A DNA stretch of 64,000 bases. It comes from Cryptomeria japonica (Eukaryota > Streptophyta > Pinopsida > Cupressales > Cupressaceae). Of this stretch, positions 58,701 to 64,000 are shown piece after piece. Position 1 is the first letter of the stretch, and each line of letters begins with the position of its first letter. The stretch spans positions 626,263,740 through 626,327,739 of the forward strand of contig NC_081415.1 in the NCBI RefSeq assembly GCF_030272615.1, in the 5' to 3' direction. A program made the translations under genes and the position numbers. Below the pieces are notes generated by a model. The model was not told the DNA's origin. It searched no databases and saw only the letters and a program-made list of their open reading frames with translations.

Positions 58701-59857
58701 GGGACGCGTCCCCAGGTTTCGTAGTTTATTGCTAGTCAATGCCATACAATAATATTACATAACATAATAACCGCAATGATAATTAATTAAATCAAAATTG
58801 TCATACAGTCACCTAGGTTATTATAAGCTTCTGCATATGTTGGATTTGCCATTATAGCCTTTTCAATCATGCTTGCAGCAGCATCCATTTTTCCCTGCAT
58901 GTCACAAACAGATCTAGGTTTCGTGAAAATGTAATATGTTTACTTCAAATGAATTACTGAACATGTGACAGTGGTATATGTTACAATTATAGATCAAAAG
59001 GAGGCGCACCTGAACAGTGTAAACCACACCAAGATTATTAAGCGATTGTGAAAAAGAAGGTTTGATTGACAGAGCCATCTGTGAAGTATCAGCAGACTTT
59101 GGAAATTAGATCAAAATCCCAGGATGCAATTTTGTCTATACCAATTAAAAATGCATGAGATGGATTAGCATATTGCGAATTTAGAAATCCAATCAACTGT
59201 CAACAGGTGACATTCTCAATCTTGACGAATATCGTCATAGAAAAACATTGATATTACAACCACAAATAGCAAATATAGATTTATGGGCCAATTCACCTGA
59301 TAGCACTCGACAGCTTTATCAAGATTATCCCTATCTTTGTAAATGACCCCCAAATTATTGCATGCTTCCGCACAATGTGGATTGAAGTGCAAGGCAAGCT
59401 CATACATCACTATTGCCTTCAATAGACACCATCAAACAATGAAAAACAAACTCAGTAGACACAATTAGCTTATGCATGCCAATATGTTGAAGACAACACA
59501 TAACAAGCAAAAATGTCTATGTACATTATAATGCAGGCAATGCAGCATATTCCTGAATCCTACATGACATATAAGTACAGAAATGTGCAGCTAAAGACCA
59601 ACCAAGAAAAAACTATTAGAAACAAATTATGAAGCATTAGAGCAAAAATTAGTTACAGATTATAGACTTCTCAGATCTGGGATTGGCATGGCCAGATTCG
59701 GTCTATTTGGTACTCTGTTCAAACTCACCATGTCAAACTTCAGCTGCTCACCATATGCCACCCCAAGATTATACATTGCATCTGCATAATGCCAATTATA
59801 AAGCAATGCCTTCTTGTAATGAGTTATACCCTGTTGTATATCACCTTCAAACTTCAC
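31724..59857 (-). CDS. SPY: SPINDLY-like protein O-fucosyltransferase, partial (six internal TPR exons)
   Basis: Gene-level entry; join of 59857-59729, 59416-59297, 59078-59010, 58894-58813, 46315-46221 and 31788-31724 (560 bp, about 186 residues). The translated exons match the central and last TPR repeats of plant SPINDLY, with landmarks NWHYADAMYNLGVAYGE, NPHCAEACNNLGV, DRDNLDKAVECYQ, NAGQNRLLAMNYI. SPY is a nuclear and cytosolic enzyme that O-fucosylates DELLA proteins and other targets, repressing gibberellin responses; the TPR superhelix binds substrates and a C-terminal GT41-type domain is catalytic (family knowledge). All exons keep one frame, phases fit (0,0,0,1,0,2) and every border is AG/GT, so I read it as a live gene rather than a processed copy. 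N-terminal TPR exons should lie beyond 64000; the catalytic exons were not found below 31724. Introns of 12.5 and 14.4 kb are filled with transposable elements. Confidence 0.9.
31789..33730. other. SPY intron, first part
   Basis: No recognisable element or gene. Short ORFs at 32807 (plus) and 33723 (minus) lack known domains. Confidence 0.5.
33735..33990 (+). pseudogene. RNase H-like remnant
   Basis: Readable pieces NNEAEWEALLARL, then MMEGDSMIVINAMLKDQ in a shifted frame, match the NNEAE and EGDS blocks of retroelement RNase H. Broken by frameshifts; probably the end of a decayed retroelement. Confidence 0.6.
34080..35075 (+). pseudogene. hAT transposase remnant (DUF659-like)
   Basis: Fragments in several frames: ILLKARRITKFNYIHTRVLQ and MMHTFTYGKELLKLGAEILP; then LAKPLVRVLRLADGGKSSMN, YLYEAMDRAKEAI; then VIDARWHQQIHCVLHVTRFF and NQTFFYSDYFNKVEKVDECL. 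This is the order of the C-terminal part of plant hAT-like transposase genes (LVRVLRL.DG, YEAMDRAKEAI, IDARW..QLH.PLHA). Stops and frameshifts make it inactive. Terminal inverted repeats not found. Confidence 0.75.
35700..35938 (+). repeat. Near-perfect 119-bp tandem duplication
   Basis: Copies 35700-35819 and 35820-35938 start AAATTAGTAGCTTTGG and end GCATTTCGTGGTG. They differ by one substitution (ATCGACAG versus ATCAACAG) and one base indel, so the duplication is recent. It creates a spurious 132-codon repeated ORF. Confidence 0.9.
36360..36978 (+). repeat. Degenerate higher-order repeat interrupted by copia E
   Basis: Repeats of CAGATTTTAAGRTGAATTAT, GCAGACCTATGGGCAG and GAAGATTATGAGCAGATTTT in changing order. 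A longer block (TAAGCAGATTTGAATTAGC ... GATTCAAGAA ... GTGCCTCGTATTCAAGGA) occurs at about 36620-36720. Its second copy begins near 36920 and resumes after copia E at 42713 with ATTCAAGAAG and GTGCCTTGTATTCAAGGAGA, so the element inserted into this repeat. Confidence 0.8.
36984..37714 (+). repeat. 5' LTR of copia E
   Basis: 731 bp. TATA-like CATATAAATAAAG near 37203. Nearly identical to the 3' LTR apart from scattered substitutions and the 85-bp segment (about 37321-37405) missing there. Confidence 0.93.
37715..37730 (+). promoter_or_regulatory. Primer-binding site of copia E
   Basis: TGGTATCAGAGCCAGG immediately after the 5' LTR, complementary to plant initiator tRNA-Met. Confidence 0.9.
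37800..38570 (+). pseudogene. copia E gag
   Basis: Starts MSGLKREDRLDGALDFAAWK. UBN2-type gag continues to MAYFMKINELKDKLSTLDCE and ends with knuckle CFRCDKYGHYARDC (about 38522-38563). One nonsense codon TAA at 38079-38081 falls where GMFQVNN is expected (CAA to TAA). The frame closes at TAA 38568-38570 while pol continues in the +1 frame, indicating a small indel at the gag-pol junction or, less likely, a frameshift signal. Confidence 0.9.
38572..41764 (+). pseudogene. copia E pol: protease, integrase, RT, RNase H
   Basis: Protease WIIDSGASRHI (38635; catalytic DSGA). Integrase zinc site HRRLEHLHF ... CNSCAMGK (about 39040-39150); catalytic triad from IHSDLCGPM, LRSDNGGEY and QQNGVVERKN. 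RT from SKWLFKIKHNVDGSIEKYKA through VKTAFLNG to LYVDDLFLTDE (YVDD at 40804-40815). RNase H ends SVALSTAEAEY and IHCDNQSCI ... KHVETHYHYIRDMV. Nonsense: TAG at 39067-39069 (Gln expected) and TGA at 39763-39765 (Arg expected). A 7-bp tandem duplication TTTGGAC at 41494-41507 shifts the frame; the remainder is readable to 41764. Confidence 0.92.
42067..42712 (+). repeat. 3' LTR of copia E (85-bp deletion)
   Basis: 646 bp; lacks the segment between the two TTGTT words of the 5' LTR, as expected for a slippage deletion after insertion. Followed by TGATT. Confidence 0.93.
42718..43586. other. Continuation of the interrupted repeat, then spacer
   Basis: 42713-42870 continues the repeat split by copia E and contains GGGGATTGGTGTCT twice. 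A 41-bp tandem duplication (AGTATTGTTATTATGATTAA) is at 43003-43062. No gene seen. Confidence 0.5.
43592..43851 (+). repeat. 5' LTR of copia D
   Basis: 260 bp; contains an internal repeat of TTAGCTTTTTAGTTAATTAG and TTTAAGCTTTATTTAG. Related to the LTR of C (shared TTTAGCTTTTTAGT, ACGTCGTCTTGTA-like end). Confidence 0.9.
44632..44770 (+). pseudogene. copia D gag start remnant
   Basis: ATGGCATTTTTTACTAACAT encodes MAFFTNIMLEHRQKFNNCHN, then TWK and a stop at 44701-44703. FTISEYHCLDQIDLG in the next codons still matches gag. Sequence then switches directly to trailer. Confidence 0.8.
45322..45581 (+). repeat. 3' LTR of copia D
   Basis: 260 bp, TATTAG to TTTCA, followed by CTGCA. Confidence 0.9.
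45918..46219. repeat. 151-bp tandem duplication abutting SPY exon e
   Basis: Copies 45918-46068 and 46069-46219, both starting TTTATTAAACATCTTAATG. Each also contains an internal GTGTGTTCAATTATATTTGG repeat. The second copy ends within the minus-strand donor GTATGT of exon e. Confidence 0.88.
46221..46315 (-). CDS. SPY: SPY exon e (last TPR)
   Basis: 95 bp; completes the split Gly codon and ends in phase 0. Acceptor TATAG before GGGTC; donor CAA/GTATGT. Encodes VLHRDAGNITLAIEAYEQCL and then QIDPDSRNAGQ, the end of the TPR region. A 151-bp tandem duplication lies directly against the donor site on the intron side (45918-46219). Confidence 0.92.
46316..49684. other. SPY intron, first part of the 12.5-kb intron
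   Basis: No gene recognised. Holds a direct duplication ACAGAAAACCTCATA ... TTAATTATTTGGTATATCT at 47131-47177 and 47185-47233, a 19-bp double repeat CAGATTCCCAGATCCCCGTA near 47530-47570, and a diverged tandem duplication (about 48690-48815 and 49020-49165; GGCAAGAA.AGTA, TGATCAATAATTTGAAAGCC). Confidence 0.6.
49690..53877 (-). mobile_element. Giant solo LTR 2 (4.19 kb) with hairpin array
   Basis: Plus-strand ends TGTTGACGTG and GTCACAACA; 5-bp target duplication GGACC at 49685-49689 and 53878-53882. Read on the minus strand it starts TGTTGTGACG, then CACACATCGCCCCATTGCAA, the start of solo LTR 1. A minus-strand TATA box (CTATATAAGC) is at about 50540, giving a U3 of 3.3 kb and an R-U5 of 0.85 kb. 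No internal domain, so a solo LTR. It lies inside an SPY intron in the same orientation as SPY, so its promoter would point with the gene. Confidence 0.9.
51894..53500. repeat. Eleven hairpin-forming units about 170 bp apart
   Basis: Units near 51896, 52062, 52229, 52403, 52580, 52756, 52922, 53087, 53131, 53299 and 53466. Consensus: arm TCGCCCTGGTCCCT, 5-base loop, arm AGGGACAGGAGCGA, a near-perfect inverted repeat of 14 bp. Loops vary (TGGAG, TCCTG, TCTTG). In two units both arms change together (GTCCTT with AAGGAC). Spacer sequence is not repeated, although length is regular (165-177 bp except one 44-bp interval). Confidence 0.88.
53883..54908. other. SPY intron spacer
   Basis: No recognisable gene or element; purine-rich plus strand with short meaningless ORFs. 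Confidence 0.45.
54909..56288 (+). mobile_element. LTR-like segment, right end unresolved
   Basis: TGTTGGATATTG start typical of copia LTRs; TATA-like TATAAATAGG near 55770. Contains a 61-bp tandem duplication (GTGACATTGTATTGATCCA at 55609 and 55667). GGTTA before the start recurs at 56289-56293 and could be a target duplication, but the sequence before it does not end in CA. No ORF of note. Confidence 0.35.
56294..58812. other. SPY intron, last part of the 12.5-kb intron
   Basis: No gene recognised. A G-run block (four or more runs of G) lies at 57973-58001; 58430-58640 is extremely AT-rich; GGGACGCGTCCC is a perfect 12-bp palindrome near 58702. Short direct repeat GAGATTATTGTACT(C/T)ACATG at 56809 and 56890. 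Confidence 0.5.
58813..58894 (-). CDS. SPY: SPY exon d (TPR repeat)
   Basis: 82 bp, ends in phase 1 (G of a Gly codon). Acceptor ATGCAG; donor CTAG/GTGACT. Encodes GKMDAAASMIEKAIMANPTY followed by AEAYNNL. It is followed by a 12.5-kb intron that holds the 4.19-kb solo LTR at 49690-53877 and other repeats. Confidence 0.92.
59010..59078 (-). CDS. SPY: SPY exon c (TPR repeat)
   Basis: 69 bp, 23 codons, phase 0. Acceptor CACAG before ATGGCT; donor CAG/GTGCGC. Encodes MALSIKPSFSQSLNNLGVVY then TVQ, the second helix of one TPR and the first helix of the next. The ATG is the internal Met following ECYQ, not a translation start. Confidence 0.92.
59297..59416 (-). CDS. SPY: SPY exon b (TPR repeat)
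   Basis: 120 bp, 40 codons, phase 0. Acceptor TTGAAG before GCAATA; donor CAG/GTGAAT. Encodes AIVMYELALHFNPHCAEACN followed by NLGVIYKDRDNLDKAVECYQ, which is nearly identical to the corresponding Arabidopsis repeat. The intron to exon a is 312 bp, far shorter than the later introns. Confidence 0.93.
59729..59857 (-). CDS. SPY: SPY exon a (TPR repeat)
   Basis: 129 bp, 43 codons, phase 0. Acceptor ATGCAG before GTGAAG; donor ATG/GTGAGT. Encodes VKFEGDIQQGITHYKKAL and then NWHYADAMYNLGVAYGE, ending KFDM; the next exon supplies A-I-V, as in plant SPY. Gln replaces the Met that follows GE in Arabidopsis. The upstream neighbour exon (ending LGTK in the family) is not visible in the remaining 4.1 kb, so that intron is longer than the window edge. 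Confidence 0.92.
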
Positions 59858-60406
59858 CTGCATTTTGTATCACACTTTAGGCATCTCAAAGTTTTAACGT
59901 TAAACAATGACTTTCTTATTATATTCAAGTATCAAAGAGTTGAATGACAAAGGAAAAAATCCTAAAAGCATCCTTAACAGTGTCCTGAATGGTGTACAAC
60001 ATTAACATGATATCCAAGAGTAGAAATATATGTGTGTAGCCATTTACAAAGACAAATCAATCTTATTAATGTATCAATAAAGTAAATTTGGTAGGGAAAC
60101 TTTATCAAGGTTTTCTGTTACATGTGCAGTTACAACAAGGAGTGATATAAATTCTTAGTAAGTGTCTATTTTTAATAATTTCAGACAAGCTCCAACTCAT
60201 CCTGTAAATGATCATCTTATTTGTCTACAATACATACAAGATCAACTCACTAGAAACACCTATATATACCTCGACATAATAATACAGCATTTACACTTTT
60301 TTGTCTCTCACATGGGCACTACTGCATTCTTAAATCAGTTGCAATTGTAACACAATAATCATGGATGACCCTGCAAGTTATCTGGTGGCATGCAAAATAG
60401 TATTAA
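59858..60406. other. SPY intron sequence, no element seen
   Basis: AT-rich, no ORF or repeat recognised. Confidence 0.4.
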
Positions 60407-60411
60407 GAGAT

Positions 60412-61851
60412 TGTAATGTCCCCTCTTTGCCCCTAGTCAGCATGGGAGTACCATTAGCCTATTCCGAGTTCCTGTAGGCTAAATGGTTTTGGTTAAGGGA
60501 CACTGTGTCCTGGTCGAGATCATGCAGGAGGTTCTTGGGCTTTCCGGCAGAGTTTTCTATTTGTGTCAGGGAGTTATTTTTAGTACTTACTATTTATAGT
60601 AAGTCAGTGGGCAACCAGTTTCTCCAGTCGGTGAAGGGTTCCTATCTTTAACTTTGGTGAGTTCAAACTTCAAAGGCTTCAAAGGAAAAGAAAAATTTAT
60701 TGCCCATTTCAATCTTCTTAATGTTGCCTTCAAGCCTTTTGAAAGAGTCCCCCATGGCCTAGTAGAATAACATTGTCTTTAAAAGGGGGACCATTATCCC
60801 CATGGCCTAGTTGAATGACATTGTTTTTAAAAGGAGGACCATTATCCACATGGCCTAGTTGAATAACATTGTTTTTAAAAGAAAAACATTATATTTCCTT
60901 TGACTTAAAGCTAAAATAATGCCTTAGAAAGTGGATGCCCAAGGGAGGAAAGGAAATATTAAAAATGAAAAATATTTTAAGGCAGAAAAGTGGGAGAACC
61001 CTAAAGTTGCCCTAATTCACTCTCTCATTCTTTAAAAGGGAGATTGAGCCTTCATTTGTGCATTTTTGTTTTGGTGAATATAACATAATGCTGCTGGAAT
61101 TTCTCCAGAGAACACAAACTGCTGGTTAGAGGACGAAAACCCTCAGCTGGGACACTGGTTTCAGCAGTGAGAGATCCACCCTAGCTGGAGGGAGTGATTC
61201 TACTACAGGGATCACCTTTGCATGCACAGAGTTTCTGATTTTTTACCAGTTTGGAGGTTTATCATGAAGATTTTCTCAGTATTTTGATATGGGTTCGGAG
61301 GTTTTGGTATGATTGATGCTTTGTTTCAGATTGGTGTGTGTTGGTGGTGCCTTCTCTCTTTTTTCAGAGGTCTGATATACATCTTCAGAAATTCTGGGTT
61401 AACATTTTGACAGTGGCTGGAAGTGCAAATGTGTTTGGAGATCTGTTGGTGATTGAGACATCATTCTGGGTATTGCTGCAATTGTTTCCTAATAGCTAGG
61501 TGCCTCATTTCAAGTATTTGTTTGCATTTATCGGTGCCACTTTGGGTGGCAATGAAAGTGCAGACCTGCTGACATATAGGTCTGAAAATTGAAAATATTT
61601 TATGGTTGGTTCATTATGCAATGAATTACCTTGCAGTAGTTTTAAAGGGAAAAGTTTGTCATTGAATTTGCAATATATTTCTTGTATGAAAAAAATCATA
61701 ATGAAAGAGAAACAAACAAACCCATTTCTGTATCTTCTATCTAGTCTGCAAGAACACGAGAAATCTTAACATAGTTTATTAAAGTAAAAAGAACAACAGG
61801 TCAGCAACTTCATTGTCTTTCAAAAGAAAAAATTCAGGGGTGAACATTGCA
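60412..61851 (+). mobile_element. Probable solo LTR (TGTAATGTCCC type, 1.44 kb)
   Basis: Starts TGTAATGTCCCC and ends CATTGCA, near-inverted ends. GAGAT flanks both sides (60407-60411 and 61852-61856). Three tandem 58-bp units (CATGGCCTAGTTGAATGACA, TTGTTTTTAAAAGG) lie at about 60750-60890. No coding region. Confidence 0.6.
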
Positions 61852-61856
61852 GAGAT

Positions 61857-62837
61857 CTCCTAAAATCTCTTTGTTTCATCATGCAGCCTACTGCATAGAT
61901 TTGATTCTATAGGACAGGTTGTGACAAGAGCAACACACATATCACATCCCATGCTATACAATGAAATTCATTTCCCTTAATGAAATTTATGAAACAGCAA
62001 ATCTTGAGAGGTTATTTCATCCCCTATGTTATTAGAGCTTCCCTCCACTCCTGCAAAGAAAAAATAATGATGATCTTGAACATATTTTTCGGAAGACATT
62101 TTAGAGGACACATGAGGCAATCATACAATTGTGAGAGCCACCGGTTAAAATATTTCATCTAGTCTATGGAAATAATCCCCTACAAGCTACCTCTCCTTCA
62201 TTTGGCACTATTGGCAGCAGGCAGCAGCACAAAATTGATAAGCATTTACATGCAGCTGGATACTACTTCAAATATGATACCAGATTTGTCCAGAACTGGA
62301 CACATTTCAAGATTGAACAGAAGCAGGAGCGGGAGCAAAAGCAAGGCCTGGTATATTCAAAGTTGTCAACAAACTGTCAAATCCACATTTTGAAAGAATT
62401 AATAAGCATTTCTCAACCCTAAAACTTGATTGAAAAGCTAAAATAGTCCATCATTTTCATGTGAAGTTTGTCTCCATCATTTCATGACAATGGATGAGTT
62501 TGTACCAACTTTTGTAATCATAGTAAATGCCGGTGATTTAAGGAAGGTAGGCTAACAATTAGAGGGTTTGGAGGACTCTTGGAGCCTGGTTAAAAGGAAT
62601 TAAATTATAAAAAATAAATATCATTTTGAGTCAAGCCAGACTGAAAAGCATTTTTTTGCTTTTTTGACTTTCTCCCAATTGAATTTCAAATAATTAAATT
62701 ACATTTATAATTGTGGTTTGCTGAATCATTCCCTAACCTAACTAATGCTCCTATGGCTGTAGCAACATTTGCAGACTCTTGGAGCTTTGGTTAAAAGAAA
62801 AAAAATTACGAAAAATAAAAATCATTTTGAGTCAAGA
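61857..62837. other. Spacer with a diverged direct repeat
   Basis: GACTCTTGGAGC...GGTTAAAAG...ATCATTTTGAGTCAAG occurs at about 62573-62634 and 62775-62837; the second copy ends exactly where the next LTR-type start (62838) begins. No gene. Confidence 0.55.
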
Positions 62838-64000
62838 TGTAATGTCCCCATGTTGAAGTAGGATTTATTAATAAATATAATATAATTAAAATTTAATTAA
62901 GTTTAATGAAGGGTCAAAAGGCATGATAAGAAGAGTTGTGACTTCCTCAAACATGAGATATAAAAAGGAGAAGAGTTAATTTTAAAGGGGCTATGGAGGA
63001 AAGAAGAAAGAAAGGAGCATGTGAATCAAGAAAGAGTTAAGGAATGGGAAGAAAATAAGGAAGTCTCCCCTTCAAAAAGCAAAAATTCTTAAGGGTTGTG
63101 CTCTTTCAAAGGGTAGTATTTGCGAAAGGTTGTGACTCTTTCAAAGGGCAGAAATGATGAAGAGGTGTACTCTTTCAAAGGATGGTAATCGTGAAAGGTT
63201 GTGACTCTTTCAAAGCGCAGAAATGATGAAGAGTTGTACTCTTTCAAAGGGTGGTAATTCTGAAAGGTTGAGACTCTTTCAAAGGGCAGAAATGAAGTCT
63301 TGTACTCTTTCAAAGGGTAGTAAATTGCAAAAGATGTGACTCTTGCAAAGGGCAGACATGATGAAGAAATGTGACTGCTCCCTCACATTGGAAGATATAA
63401 AGAGGAGAAGGTTTCATTTGAGGAAGACATCCGAGCGAGACCCATTTGGAAAATAATTTATTATTCTCAAAAGCCACCAATGGAGGGTGGTGACTAAATT
63501 ATTATGAAAGGTGGTGACTCTTTCACCAATAAAGTATAAAGGAGATTTCATTCCAAGCATTCAAAAATCACTTATCAATAATTTCTCATGAATCCAACAA
63601 AAGCAATCATCGATTACCAAATCAAGCAAACAATCAATCAGCAAATCATTCTATCAAATCAGCATTCATTCAATCATCATCCACCAATATATCAAACCAG
63701 CTTTCATTACAGCATCACTAATCAATCATCTAATCAACAATTACTTAACCATGGCTCACCAATACCTCAAATCATATGATCAACAGAATTCATCCAATTG
63801 ATCAATCATTAAACAACAATGCATCAGTCAAGAATGAATTCTAGAAGAATTCGGAAATGAACCTGAGTTAGAAATAAAGAAACTCAAATAAAAATAAACT
63901 CATGGTTTAACTCCTATGAAAGAGGAATTCATGGAATGATGGCATAATTTTAAATTTTTACTACTCGAAAATTCAAAAGAAATTCCTATCAATTACATAT
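62838..64000 (+). mobile_element. LTR start running out of the window
   Basis: TGTAATGTCCCCATG start as at 60412. Contains the 63088-63360 array. No matching target duplication before 64000, so the element probably continues beyond the window. Confidence 0.4.
63088..63360 (+). repeat. Array of about 60-bp double units
   Basis: Alternating half-units GTGACTCTTTCAAAGGGCAG and GTACTCTTTCAAAGGGTGGT, about 30 bp each, repeated roughly four and a half times. Each holds the small palindrome-like CTTTCAAAG. Reading it on the minus strand gives a repetitive 74-codon ORF without biological support. Confidence 0.82.

Noticed and set aside
63089-63313. Minus-strand ORF with repeated FLPFERVTTF
   Set aside because: Product of the 60-bp array; tandem repeats of a length divisible by three keep a frame open by chance.

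Overview
The window looks like intergenic or intronic chromosome from a seed plant with a large, retroelement-rich genome, most likely a gymnosperm (conifer). It is AT-rich and dominated by LTR retrotransposons, a plant L1-type LINE, SINE-like and hAT remnants and tandem duplications. The only clear host gene is on the minus strand. Six short exons (59857-59729, 59416-59297, 59078-59010, 58894-58813, 46315-46221, 31788-31724) with AG/GT borders and consistent phases encode consecutive TPR repeats of SPINDLY (SPY), the nucleocytoplasmic protein O-fucosyltransferase that restrains gibberellin signalling. Two of its introns are 12.5 and 14.4 kb. The N-terminal exons must lie beyond 64000. I did not recognise the catalytic exons below 31724, so the next intron may cover the rest of the window. 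The species assignment is inference.

Layout. 1-1500: fragment of a giant LTR carrying hairpin-like repeats. 2178-8378: old full-length Ty1/copia element with 5-bp target duplication, itself hit by a SINE pair and another insertion. 9502-10255: probable small solo LTR. 11157-17443: full-length but decayed L1 LINE (minus strand) with a 15-bp target duplication. 18.8-20.3 kb: 530-bp tandem duplication. 20.3-27 kb: RNase H-like remnant and an unidentified ORF split by a 4.77-kb solo LTR (21719-26484). 27263-30094: gag-only copia derivative. 33.7-35.1 kb: RNase H and hAT transposase remnants. 36984-42712: recent, nearly intact Ty1/copia element. 43592-45581: short copia derivative that has lost nearly all coding sequence. 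49690-53877: 4.19-kb solo LTR of the same giant family. 60412-61851 and 62838-end: further LTRs.

Most unusual system. A family of giant (over 4 kb) solo LTRs, exactly bounded by 5-bp target duplications (GAAGG, GGACC), shares termini and promoter-proximal sequence. Each carries a different array of short GC-rich motifs in its U3. In two members the motif is an inverted repeat able to fold as a hairpin. In the 49.7-53.9 kb copy it occurs 11 times, mostly about 170 bp apart, with paired changes in the two arms. A second theme is a graded set of related copia elements (full length, gag only, nearly empty) that share leader, gag start, trailer and polypurine tract: an autonomous-type element and its progressively emptied relatives.
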